Assembly: GCF_016802725.1 (NCBI RefSeq)
Contig: NC_052665.1
Coordinates: 11,187,501-11,251,500, forward strand
Length of the DNA stretch: 64,000 nt
Source of the DNA: Solenopsis invicta
Lineage: Eukaryota > Arthropoda > Insecta > Hymenoptera > Formicidae
Direction: 5' to 3'
The notes beneath the pieces are model-generated. The model ran no database searches, was not told the DNA's origin, and saw only the letters and a list, made by a program, of their open reading frames with translations. Of the stretch, positions 50,742-62,080 are shown one piece after another (positions within the stretch are counted from its first letter, which is position 1; each line of letters opens with the position of its first letter). A program made the position numbers and the translations under genes.

Positions 50742-51063
50742 TCGCGTGCGTTCACTCCACGATATATTTTAATACAGAAACAGTATTCTAAATCGTATGC
50801 GTTTATAATTTAGAATGCGGATATAAATTAGAAAGAAAGTCTACCGTAATCGTTTGCCGCCATCGTCATGTTATCTCGTATACGTAATAGCGTTATCAGT
50901 GTAGGATTTAATAGACGTATCAATAAAATGCGGATATGCATGCATACATCGTTGTACGTTCACAGACGTACAGTTATGGCCTGCAATTATTTCCGTAATA
51001 CGTAGGAGTATCATTTTTCCCCGAGTCTCGGGCGCGCGATAATCCTATACCAGGCTGTTATTT

Positions 51064-51715
51064 GCGATTCGTTTCATATGAGAATTTCTGTATTTGCATC
51101 GTCATGCTGTCTCTGGTGCTCGCTGCATCCGCGCAATCCACATTACCATCGACTAATTACGTCTGGGCACGATTTGAAAGAAGAAAGAACCGCTATCGTG
51201 CTGAGCTGAAGATAACATCGAAGAATCGTAAGTATCGTGACTGTCACGAAAAATTTGTATCCCTATATTCTCACGTTTCATTCATCAAATGTAAATTGAT
51301 GTTGCATTTAAATATTTCATTATTTAAACGTTGTGAACAACTTTGATTTCCACATTACTGGAACGTGTGGAAAACCCTAAGAGCAGAAAAGGGGAAGACA
51401 GAAGAGGAAGAAGATGACGTTAACGCTGCCGACAATCGCGAAGGAGGAGAAGACGGTGTAGAAAAGATCGTAGAAACATTTAAAATCGATGAAAACGTGC
51501 ACGTTCGCATTACTCGCGTGCCGATCAGTGCTCACACCGTTAGACACACGTTTATTACTCTTATTTATGCGTCTACTTATGCACGTCGCAGGCAGGGCGT
51601 ACATGTGCGTCGGGCACATAATATATCGCACGTTCCCAATCGAAATGCCACCCCACGTTCTATTCACTCCTTTACTCGAGGGTCTCCTATACCAATAAAT
51701 AGACCTGCCTCCTGA
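51064..51715 (+). CDS. Candidate small secreted protein, two exons (weak)
   Basis: A frame open through 51064-51227 contains FCICIVMLSLVLAASAQSTL, which looks like a signal peptide, then a basic stretch (WARFERRKNRYRAELKITSK). It ends at donor AATC|GTAAGTATC (51228). An acceptor AAGAGCAG (51386) restores the same frame and leads to an acidic segment (KTEEEEDDVNAADN) and VEKIVETFKIDENVHVRITR before a stop at 51713. The intron would be 159 bp. The start codon is unclear: the internal Met leaves too short a signal peptide, so an upstream exon (acceptor CTATACCAG near 51052) may supply it. The C-terminal part beyond about 51530 looks non-coding in composition. I do not recognise it; it could be chance. 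Confidence 0.3.
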
Positions 51716-53312
51716 AAATGGTCTCAACCTGTTCTCTCTTTTTCCCACACGCACACAACGTGTACAAATATTGTATATACGCATAAATAATTCTGCTCAT
51801 CATTTTTATCAAGACGCATTTCTCCTCCAGGTACGTTCACTTTTAAAAGGTTTTAATATAACATTTAGCTAAAATTTACATACACTGAAAAAAGTTTTAT
51901 ATTCAAGTAATTATATTTAATATCATTTCCTTGATTAAAATGAATATTAACTAGTATAAAATAATTTATTTTTAAACTTACAAAATGTTTTTTTTTTTAA
52001 TCAAAGAAATGATGCTAAAACAAATATATTTACTTGAACATAAAAAATTTGTTTTTAGTGTACTTATGCATAACGTAACCTTTAAGAATACTACACTGAA
52101 AAAATTCTGTCTTTAATGTGAATTAAAACATAGATTGATTTATTTAAACATCGAATTATCGAATTAACTCATCTAAATTTGATTCATTTAACTATATTTG
52201 TGTCTTGACTTTTAATCTTTTGTTTCATTATTGAATTAACAAGATATTTCCAATTAGATTAATGCTGTTGTATAACGCGATAAATAGCAAATTTCTTTAC
52301 GAGATCCTTTTAATATTCCTATACAGTAAACAATATTTCGACAATGTTGCAGTAATATTTTCAACATTTCTGCAATATTGCTGAAATATTCTGTGCTGCA
52401 TGGATTTTATGTGCGCTGAAGAAATTACTTATTCACAGCAGAGAAAAAGCATCGCAAAATATTGTTGCAACGTTTTTGCTATTCTGTGCTGTACGGGTAA
52501 TTACACATTTTTATGAAATATTTTCAGCCTAAAGAGGAAAGTGTGTATGCATGTGTATCAGTATGTATGTACTTTTACTTATATCGCGAGATCATTCCGC
52601 TCGAAATCTACTCGCGTTCATTAACGAAGGAACATGAAGATAATTAAGAGGACCCGTGTGGCGGGGGAAGAAGGGGGGAAGTAAATTACAGGGAAAAACT
52701 TGGCATCGCGCGAACTTTCCGTGTAATAATCCGGGACGGGGGATGTTTATGCCCTTGACATGCACACGTGAAAAGAAGAATAAATAAATGTCCTTCGCTC
52801 ATGTCTAGAGCGTGCTCGTAGCGCTTTCTTCGGGCTTTTATTCGCTTTTGTACCACCTTCCTTCCTTCGCTCATATTTTTTTTCCCCCTCGCAACGACGC
52901 TTGGTCTTTTCTACCCTCTGTATCGCTGATTAACACACGAAGCGGATGGTGCCCTTACCGGCGATTGCCCGCACGGGGAAAAATGACGCGAGCGAGCGTG
53001 CAGTAGCGCGTGGACGACCCCTAGCAAAAAGGAAAAAATGCACTTGTATACCCCCCATAATGCCAAATTACACCGGCCTCTCGGAAATTCGTCGCGTCGG
53101 TATAAAAGCGCGTTATAGCTTCTCGTCGAATATTAGTTTGAAACTGCGCGACGGCACGCTACATACGCGAGAGTTTTCATCCGCTATTTGGTTACAAACG
53201 ATATCGTCAAAAGAATTTTTTTTATACTCGGAAATAATAGCGCGCAGGTATCTTTTGCATTTGCCGTTTCGTCGCTCGCACGAAAGTATCCTGTTTCACA
53301 GTAGACGTACAT
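51716..53312. other. Intergenic with MITE remnants
   Basis: Beyond the element at 51881-52062, a half-like end (CTACACTGAAAAAATTC) is at about 52091 and a GCAATATT-rich repeat-like block at 52325-52500. Frames at 52686-53314 are in a GC-rich patch and have no recognisable product. Confidence 0.5.
51881..52062. mobile_element. Palindromic MITE with TACACTGAAAAAAG ends
   Basis: The left end TACACTGAAAAAAGTTTTAT and the mirrored right end TACACTAAAAACAAATTTTT bound a 182 bp element whose arms pair through TTCAAGTAAnTATATTT and ATCATTTCyTTGATTAAAA. Its ends resemble those of 23979-24166. Confidence 0.75.
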
Positions 53313-54000
53313 GAAAAGAACGGTTTGTTAAAATATCTAAAATTTCAGTTGGATACAGATCTGAAGACAATTTTGTTAGTCCATCAGAATTATTATGTTG
53401 AACTTCTGTAAGCGCTATAATATTCCTAGAATATTATACGAGTATTATTAAAAACTAAAATGACATTTCGAGAATATTATTCAATATTTTTAATATTATT
53501 TTAATTGTATAGGAGCATGGTATTAATGTTACATGTTCGTCGTTATCATTTATATAATATTCGTGAAATAATGTATTATTTCAACATCCGTGGCACATGT
53601 TATAAAAATGTTCTTACGAATATTATTTTTTTAAATTAAATGTAATTAATGTAAATTATTATAAGTAAAATTCATAAACTTAATAATTATTATATTTAAA
53701 AATCATAATATTCCCGATAATTTAAAATATTAAAGTAAATGATATTATTTACTTCTCATATAATATTTATATAACATTCATAAAATATTTCAAGTATATG
53801 ATTTAATATTGTAGCTAATATAATAATATTGTAGCGCTTATAGCGACTCTCAAATTGAATTACTAGAATGTTAAAACTTTTTGCAGCATTGCTCATCATG
53901 TTTGAATATCCGTCACAATTATTTTAATGATCCGTTAAATTTATTTTTAAATTTATATCCAGGTAAATATTTAGACACTCCGACTAAATCGTTCTTTCCT
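53313..54000. mobile_element. Palindromic MITE, AAAGAACG family, copy 3, with nested insertion
   Basis: The left end GAAAAGAACGGTTTGTTAAA and the right end CTAAATCGTTCTTTC match the other family members. The middle is interrupted by the AATATTA-rich element at 53410-53839. Confidence 0.75.
53410..53839 (-). mobile_element. AATATTA-rich repeat element, copy 2 (nested)
   Basis: Ends AAGCGCTATAATATT and AATATTGTAGCGCTT are inverted repeats. The body matches 20549-20980 in the opposite orientation. With no coding capacity it is a non-autonomous element. Its position inside an AAAGAACG-family MITE makes it the younger of the two insertions. Confidence 0.75.
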
Positions 54001-56276
54001 TGTAGGCAATACGTTAAAAACGTATAATGCGGTCGGCTTTTATTTCCTTTCGTCCGGCGACTTTTATTCCATTCTGTTCGTATTATTCCAGCAGTTTATT
54101 CGCGGATTATTTTCTTCTTTATATATATATCTTTTTTCTCTCCTTGATATTTATGTACCGTTATTCGACGCGATTGAACACGATCTCACCGCAGACACTA
54201 CCGTATCGATATTAAACCGCCAAACTACGTTCATTGAACGTCACCACGCTTCATTAAGATAGATCATCGAACCGTGACGGTTGATCGATGATGCGGTCAG
54301 TGATGCAATTGAAAATACGATCGCTAGATCCTCGATCTACGCGTGTCGAGGTCTAGACGCAAAAAAAGATGAGAGCCTAATGACGATTTACGCATCGTGT
54401 AATTCGAAAGCCTTACAGCAAACAGCCACGATCAATACTTTCTTGCGTTTGTCCGATTCCATTCGAAGTTAATATTGACCACACTCCGACCAGGCTCCGG
54501 CCTGGTCATTCGGCGCAATCCATGCAAATTCAATGAAAGTTGCAAACGCAAATATTTGCAAGCACTTCCTCGAGCTTTCAGATATACGAGATGAAAGATT
54601 CTAAAATATTATATTCCTCTTAACGTATTATATTCGTTGTACCAGGGCAATGTATCTTGTAATATAAAAGCCCCTGAAAATAGCCATCTGTCTCGTTGCC
54701 TAAAGCCCAAAAGAAAAAGAGTGCAGCCAGCAGAGCCAGGCGGAATAAAGATAAAAAGGAGGAGGGAGAGTGAGGAAGAGAGAAAAAAAATGATGAAATG
54801 AACAAGAATGAGCGAGACGGAAGTGAGGGGTGAGGAGAGAACGAGCGGAGCAGCCGAAGAGGCGGAAAGTCAATATTGCGCGCGATGGGATACGTCGGAA
54901 TTATTGCCGTATTAAAATTTATCGGATATTGGAGGTGCGTCTGGGTAAACTTACTTCATCGTGCGCGTACACGTCGTTTACGGCTTTCCAATATCCTAAC
55001 GCATCCATCGCGGCAAAACGTCGAGATCGAGTAGCCGATAAACGATTCGCAGCGAGCGAGTTTTTCCAGTTACTTGAGATTCAAACTCGATCGCGTAAAC
55101 GTGTCTTTTGATTCAGTCAAGTTCAATGAAACGCCAAGTAAAATGAATGGGAGAAATTAACCGAATGTCCCAGATAGGATCAACCATTGTTACAATATTG
55201 CTCCAATGTTTTATGCTGCTTAGGATGTTCCTTGGTTGGTGGCGTATTTAGTTTTTACAAAAAGGGAGAAGATTTTCGTATTACAAATTTAAACCGTGTA
55301 TTAAGAGATTTTCAAATTGTAGATGACGCAAAAGTGACGGAGAAATTTTGTGTAAACCAAAATGCGAGTATCTCTGTACAAATGACGTAATAAATACATG
55401 AAATGTAGGTGCAACAGGAAGTATTCGTGACGTTTGCATTGACTGCGCTTGGAACGTGCTTGAGAAAGAGATACACGATGTGGGGAACGTCGCTCAAACT
55501 GTCAATATTGAAGAAAATTCTGAGAATATTATTAGTAATGCAAAATACAGCAGAAAATCATACGTCTTAACTTTTATTCCAAGCACTTGTGATTGAATTG
55601 GTTGGTTTTGTGTCCTGTCCCTTATTTTTATGAGAGAATTACTCTCACATATTAGGAATATTTGTGTAAGTAATAAATAAAGAACATATGTATAATATAG
55701 AAAGAAAACAATTCGCAGCTTCTATCAAAATTATTCATTTGGTATATACATATGCCCAATCAGCAGGCAATGTTCTTTAAATGTTTCATAAATTTATTCT
55801 TTATATCCATTCATTATTCATTCTTTATTCGTTATTATTTATCATTTATTCTTTAAATATTTAAAAAACCCTGTCTGCCAATTGAGCAATATCCAAATGA
55901 GTTAAAGTAATATTTTAACAAAATAGATTGGGAGATAACATTACTTTGGAGATTAAAGGGCAACCTTGAGAGCTAATCCTAAGATAATCTTAAGTTAAAG
56001 GAAAATCTCTTACCTAAATTCTTTGTGCATATTTTTTCGCCGGTTTAAGAAAATTCACGACGACAAAGGTGTACCGTATTGGGCGCAAGTGAATTTCAGC
56101 CGACGAAATTTGCACGATATACTGAAAGCACCGAGCAAGTCAACACAAATCCGATATGAAGGAAACGAGCGCGCGACGACGACTGGACTCCATCCACTGG
56201 ACTCTCGCTGATACCGGGCGCAGAGCGAGTAATGCGAGTGGAGTCACGCGAAGTACGTCGACGAGCACCGACGGAG
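54001..56276. other. Intergenic, no gene supported; probable 5' region of the next gene
   Basis: Frames at 54027-55497 and 56023-56211 show no domain or splice chain that I can defend. The last 150 bases before 56277 are GC- and CpG-rich, as expected for the promoter and 5' UTR of the gene that starts there. Confidence 0.5.
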
Positions 56277-57648
56277 ATGGCCGAAGCTCCATTTGAAAAG
56301 CTGATTGTCGCGATGCCGCGAGTCCTTCGTCTGCCAACTTCATTGTGCCCGAATGTAAACGCTGCGCAGTAAGCAAATTTTTTTTTCAGTCACATATATA
56401 TTTAGATAAATTTCAAGTGAGATTTCCAACTTGCTGGATGATACATATTCCAACGATTTAATATCAAAATGTTTAAGCAACACAGAATTAAATCTCGTAA
56501 AAAAATGTCTAGAAATCAATGTAAAATCCAATCTGTAGCATCCAATAACCAATTTTCAACGTTAGATGTCAATAGCACTGCGTAAGTAATAGTTTTACAA
56601 ATATAAAATTATCTAATCCTCGATTTCGCATATTTTTCATTACAACTAAAATTTCATAATATAATAGCAATATCTTTATAACCCATAGAATAAGCGTCTG
56701 TTAATTGTAACAAATATTCTGTCTCTCGGAATCACACAAGATTTAAAAAAAAAGAGATAAACAAGAAAAAGATACATTAAGCTATTCCAAAATGCAAAAT
56801 AATATTCTTCTCATTTAGTTTAATATTGTTTATAAAAACGATCCCATTAAGAAAAAAAACTGATAAAGTGTTTTGATAAACTGATTACTGTATCAATAAT
56901 TGATATTACTGCATCAATAACTGATGAAATATCATCAATTATTGATATAGTAATCAGTTAACTGCGATACTTTATCAGTTATTTTTTTCATAGGTCTTTC
57001 TAGAGTTTACGGAACAATTATAATACATAATTTTATGTTACACAATTTTATTTTAGAATTATTTTCTAATTTTTTTTTCAGTTGCTCTACTAGGAAGTCG
57101 AAATGTACCTTCTCGACAATTTCATCAGCGATATCCAATAAAAATTGCAAATCTATGCTAGTTAAACAGCCAAAACAATTTATTACTAAAGCGCCTAAAA
57201 ATGCAGCAGTGCATTTTGGAAATTTTTATGGCCTTTCGGATGATGTAGAAAAAAGATATTGCGATAATTATCTAAAAGAAGAAATAGCGACGATTAAAAA
57301 ACCACATCGCTTAGAGTTTACTAGGCAGATGGTGCACAAGTAAAAGATTCTCTCCGCTATAAAAATATTAATAAAAAAATATTTGTAAATTATTTTGATA
57401 AATATCTTGTGAACCGAAGATTGTCCTTTGCCAGATTGGAGAGGGCAACTGACGCGGTAGATTACATGCGACAAGTGTCGGTTCTTCTAAGGAAGACAGT
57501 AGAACCACCCAATTTCAGATTGAATCAACTTCTATCTAAAGATTCAATTCCTAACGCAAGTCGAAGTTCCTCGGATTATCCACTTTGGTACAAAGAGCCT
57601 AAAATATCCTTAGTCTTCTCAAATCCAATCGCTCAACTTAAAGCATAA
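56277..57648 (+). CDS. Unrecognised 219-residue protein, four exons
   Basis: Exons 56277-56368, 56486-56581, 57082-57339 and 57435-57648 join with GT/AG borders, and every junction is in the same phase (two bases then one), so the frame is continuous. It starts MAEAPFEKLIVAMPRVLRLP in a CpG-rich context with a good Kozak surround. It then has a basic stretch IKSRKKMSRNQCK, a Ser/Cys/Lys-rich middle, the more ordered-looking HFGNFYGLSDDVEKRYCDN and LERATDAVDYMRQVSVLLRK, and ends FSNPIAQLKA. No signal peptide or membrane segment. AATAAA follows at 57674. A fallback start is the ATG at 56469, which would skip the first exon and give 194 residues. Introns are 117, 500 and 95 bp. I do not recognise the family. 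The basic N-terminal half might favour a nuclear location; that is a guess. Intron 2 contains a 142 bp hairpin. Confidence 0.6.
56850..56991. mobile_element. Near-perfect 142 bp hairpin (MITE-like) in an intron
   Basis: Arms such as AACTGATAAAGT and CTGATTACTGTATCAATAAT are mirrored on the other side, with pairing along almost the whole element. It lies in intron 2 of the 219-residue gene. Confidence 0.8.
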
Positions 57649-59780
57649 TCAATAATCCTGAAAAATAATTTTTAATAAAATAAATAAAAACGTTTTTTAA
57701 AAGAATTAAGCGACAGGAATTATTTTTAACTCGTGTTTAATTGTTCAAACTTATATGCCATTATATTAATTACAATAATCAATTTAACAACTTCATCACT
57801 CAAAGTAATTGCAAAAAATTGCAATTTATTTTAATCAAATATATAAATTCTTAATTATTTATAATATTAAGAATATTAAATGTTAATGACTTGTTTCTAT
57901 GATATTTTAGTTCAACTGATCAATCAAGTGCAACAAAAACTTAAAAAATAAAAATAAAAATAAAAATAATCAACTTATTAATCAATTCAAATGTTTAAAA
58001 TTTTAAATACATGTCACTTTTTCCTCATCACTTAAAAATGCATCACAAATAATTATGGTATTTTGCATATTTTTCATCTATCAATTTGAAATGCATTTCA
58101 TGCATTTTGGTAAATTCATCATAACTAGTTAAGAAAACAAAGGACAATTAGATGATTGATGCACGAAAAAAACGTGCACGAAAAAATTTTTAATATCTGT
58201 TAAAATTTAACTACATACAAATTTGAAAATAATAATCATTGGATCATCAAAATAATTGCATAGAACATTCAAGCATGATACTTATGCAATGCAAAAGTTT
58301 TAACATTCTAACAACTAGCTTGAGCGTTCTGCATAAGCATTTTGATAGTCTAATAAATTTTTCAAATCTGTATGTAGCTAAATTTTTAGATATTCTAGTG
58401 AAACCATTCTTTCCATGATTGATTGTACTTGCATGTATAGATTCAATCACTTGAATAATCTGTTTTATTTGAATGTACAATATATTAATATATTATATAT
58501 TAATATATTAATATAGATCTTATAGTTGCTGTAACTAAAGGATAGCTATGTAAAATAAGACAATATTTTTTTTTATATAATTGCTCCATATTTCAACATC
58601 AGCTAATTGAAGATGGCCTAATTCATATATCAGTGCATGATTATGCTCTTTTAATCTTATTTTCAAAAATGTATATTTTTGTTCTGCTTTTACTTTTCCT
58701 AGATGATTTAATTTAATTTCAGCCTTATTATTAATCAAGATTAATTAGAAAATACATGTATTGTAATCGTTATTTGTTATAACAGTAAAACAATCTATCT
58801 TTTGTTTTCTAAAAAAAAAAACAATAATTAATTAATGTTATAACGGCACATAGATTGAGTATTATTCAAGTTGCAAAGCCGCGAGACAGAATTCATTTCG
58901 GTATTCACTCCAGCGTACTAATTAAGAGCCGTGGTCATTAGTTTGCATGATGTTATGTCATAATTAAGCGTCGCTAGACTATTACGAATCCCGCTGCTGG
59001 AATAATTAATTAGGTCTAGATGAATTATAAAGGTATACAAGTGAAAACATTGTTAATCCAAGTTCTAAGTGACGACCAGAAATATAGCGGTCATGATCGT
59101 ATTTGATTTCTCGTTTCTCTAATTGTTTTTATACAAAATCCTCGAGATGTTTAATAATGAAATATTTATGTAAAAAAAACAGGGAAAATATACGCGACTT
59201 AAGATTAATAATATTTCGAGTTTGAAAAAATAAAAGGGATAAATTAATATAGGAAAAGAGTGCAGCTTATTTCCGAAAAACAAAGGCTGATGTTATCACA
59301 AGATCGGCTTACGTATTGTTTTCGCTTCAATGATAATTCAAGGGGAGATGCACGGAACGTAGGGTGGTACTTATCGATTATTCCGTCTACCAGCGTAAAG
59401 ACGAATTCCATGTATCTTTAACGAAAGCGAACATCCGACTACCCAGACTACCGAGTGGGAAACGTCAGAATAGCGCGGATAGATGCGTTTGTTTTATTAA
59501 AACGAAATTCTATATTTCTCGGTAGACCGAAAGATATGATCAGATTTAACTCTAAATTGCGATCGTATAAAATATGACGATTCAAAACAATAAAATGAGT
59601 ATGTAATGTTCACCTGATATTTAATTCTCTTGTCATTAATTTATTATTTATATAGATATATCTGCCAAAGAAATCAGCATGCAAATATGGAACACAGCAC
59701 TTGATAATATTTGAAAGCTGTGATTTATCATATATTATCAGCCTCACATTATTTGTGAATAGATGATTTACAAATTATAC
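57649..59780. other. Intergenic, no gene clearly supported
   Basis: Apart from a MITE, one minus-strand frame (58535-58738; contains KYTFLKIRLKEHNHALIYEL) has ordinary protein-like composition and could be an exon of a minus-strand gene from the 60.04 kb donor, but its splice sites are poor. Confidence 0.45.
58172..58416. mobile_element. Palindromic MITE, AAAGAACG family, copy 4 (diverged)
   Basis: The most decayed copy. It retains AATATCTGTTAAAATTT on the left, GTAGCTAAATTTTTAGATAT and ACCATTCTTTCC on the right, and mirrored interior blocks around GATCATCAAAATAATTG. Confidence 0.65.
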
Positions 59781-60350
59781 TACGATGTCAATGCACTGTA
59801 CAGGTTAGATCTCGGAAAGCTCGTCACTCGCGACTGTTGGCACACCTGGCGAAAGGAACGCCGAGGAGAGTGAGAGCGCATACACGAATTTCAAATCGTG
59901 CCGCTTTCGTGCGACTGACTGATTCAGTCGTATTGTACCAACGATAATTAACGTGAACGCAACGAGGACGAGACGCAAATATGTACCGAATTGTAGGGAC
60001 GAATAAACAGTAGATACGAGTATACTCGTAAATCGACTCACCGTTCGCCGCTGGTTGCTCCGTTCAGCTCAGTCTCGGCCGCATCTCTCAAACGTTCGAG
60101 CTCAAAGATCCTTCTCCCGACCTTTCGCCTCGATTTACACTTTTGGCACGAACGCGCGATCCTTTACTATCGCCACTTCTTTCCGGCACTCACGCGCGTC
60201 GAAAATTCGGAATACGAGGCAATGGAGAAGATGCGAAATGATGAGAAACGCGATTGAACGCGACAGGGGGAGGTCACGTGACCGACTCTGTGATTGGCTG
60301 GCGGAAATGTGCAGATTTTGCATTGCGACGTCAATGTATTGGCCAGCACG
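59781..60350 (-). promoter_or_regulatory. Promoter, untranslated first exon and donor, left copy (minus strand)
   Basis: This reads leftward. In order on the minus strand: CCAAT in GGCCAATA (60338-60345), CRE-like GACGTC (60327-60332), a second CCAAT (60293-60297), CACGTG (60275-60280), then about 230 bp to a splice donor CGAACG|GTGAGT (60036-60041) and about 250 bp of intron. The exon has only a tiny upstream frame (MRPRLS), so it is read as 5' UTR. An inverted copy lies at 61545-62080. The gene it drives is not identified. Confidence 0.6.
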
Positions 60351-60892
60351 CATCACGCAGAATTACCGATGGTTCCTAACTATGAAATTTCTTATTTCAT
60401 AATTTTTCAGAATGCTTGCATGTAAAATTATGTGAAATTCTTCAGATTGTCTAATGTTTTTTTACATTTTTTATAACTTCTCAGACCGATTTCATAATTA
60501 TGAGAAATTTTTCATAGTTTATCATATTTTTCTTGAAATCTCTCTGGTTAAAGTTTTTTTCATAAAATTTTTATACGAATTGGGACATTTTTCAAAAATA
60601 CAATTAGAAATACTTAAAAAGTCTATATCTTCTCTTAGAATTTTTCATAAATTTAAATTTTGAAATGTTTTGAAATTTCTTATTTCACAATTTTTAAAAA
60701 ATACTTCTTTAACTTTTTAAATTTTATAACGTTTCATAAAAAATTATACAGATGTTCCGAAAAATGATACAAAAAGAATCTGAGAAATATTTTCACGAAG
60801 GGCCTGTACGTGTAACTCGGTTCTGTAACCGAGCGTCTGACATCTATGAAGCGTTTAGTGAACTATAAGTGCAAGTCGGTAAGTCAACTCAA

Positions 60893-60935
60893 ACGGTAAA
60901 ACGTGGGAACAACCATTAATGAACGCCCTATGTAC
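60893..60935. repeat. Single MITE end related to 4562-4720
   Basis: GGTAAAACGTGGGAACAACC then ATTAATGAACGCCCT matches the right arm of the element at 4562-4720; no partner arm is nearby. Confidence 0.75.
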
Positions 60936-61411
60936 CTACCTTACGCTTTTTCTTAATAGAAATAAATTAGAAAATAATTAATAGATTTGATCGACAATAA
61001 CTTAACATACTTTATTTTATTTAGGAAGAATACGTTCAATACATTTTGAACCGTCATATTTTAAAAAATCTTTACGACTGCCACTGCTGGGGTACTCTCC
61101 AAAAAGAGTTCGTAAGCTGGAAGACAATACAATTAGACAATAAACATATATTTCTGTTCGTGTAATGAACAGGCAAATATGCGAACAAAACAGAGGTAAA
61201 TATAAGAAAAAAAATTATAAAATTTACTAACAATAAAATATAATGCATTAATCTACACATCTCTATCATTTTCTCTACCTTGAATATATTTTTTCAATTT
61301 TCTTACACCAATATTTTCAAATCTACTATTTCTTTCTTATATTGATTTAATTTAAATATAATGAAACATTTCTTATCGTTCACAATACTGAATGCTGTTT
61401 TGCATTATATT

Positions 61412-61412
<1 letters not shown>

Positions 61413-61447
<35 letters not shown>
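61413..61447. repeat. (TA)n microsatellite
   Basis: About 35 bases of TA. Confidence 0.95.
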
Positions 61448-61449
<2 letters not shown>

Positions 61450-61544
61450 AATATTCATTTTATTTTATTCTTCAAATAAACATTTCAAAAAATTAAAATA
61501 TTACAAAGAGCACTGTAAGTATACTAAATAATACATTTGAATGT

Positions 61545-62080
61545 ACCGCGAAACAATGACGTAATCTGGTGACAATTCTGATTGATCACTCGACTGTCAC
61601 GTGATTTAACGTACGCAAGAGCATACCCTTGCCTTTGTATCATGGTCCCGTACGAGTTTTTAACACGAATGAGTATCGGGAGTGAAGTGTCAGGAGTGAA
61701 ATGTCGTGCGTTCGGTGCTAAGTGTAAATTAAGACAAATTGTCGTGAGGAGGATCTTGGATTGCAAACGTTCGAGAGCTGCGACCGAGATGGAGCTGATC
61801 CGAGCTGGATCGAGATAAACGAAACGACCAGCGGCGAACGGTGAGTCAATTCATTTGTATCTACTATTTATTCGCCCCCGCGATTTACTGTTTACGCCTC
61901 GGCTCAATATTGCGTTCGCATAAATCGCGACAAGATGACTCAATAAATCGCGTGAAAGCCGTTAGAACAGAAAAAATTTGAAGTTCGTGTACGCGCGTTT
62001 GTCGCTCCGTTCGCCAGGTGTACCAACAATCGCGGGTGATATGCTTTCCGAGATCTAACCTATACATTGACATCGTAATG
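61545..62080 (+). promoter_or_regulatory. Promoter, untranslated first exon and donor, right copy (plus strand)
   Basis: Inverted duplicate of 59781-60350. In order: CRE-like TGACGTAA (61558-61565), an ATTGATC block where the left copy has CCAAT, CACGTG (61598-61603), and a donor GGCGAACG|GTGAGT with the exon ending at 61840. CACGTG lies 237 bp from the donor here and 233 bp in the left copy; the CRE lies 282 and 290 bp away. Similarity continues about 230 bp into the intron (GGTTAGATCTCGGAAAGC in both). Only a short upstream frame (MELIRAGSR) precedes the donor. Any downstream exon on this strand must be antisense to Sce or beyond the window. Confidence 0.6.

Larger units (their letters stand above)
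60351..61544. other. Spacer between the two inverted promoters
   Basis: AT-rich, with a roughly 300 bp internally repeated block (ATGAAATTTCTTATTTCATA at about 60380 and a relative at about 60670), a single MITE end at 60893-60935 related to 4562-4720, and a TA run at 61413. No gene is seen. Confidence 0.55.
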
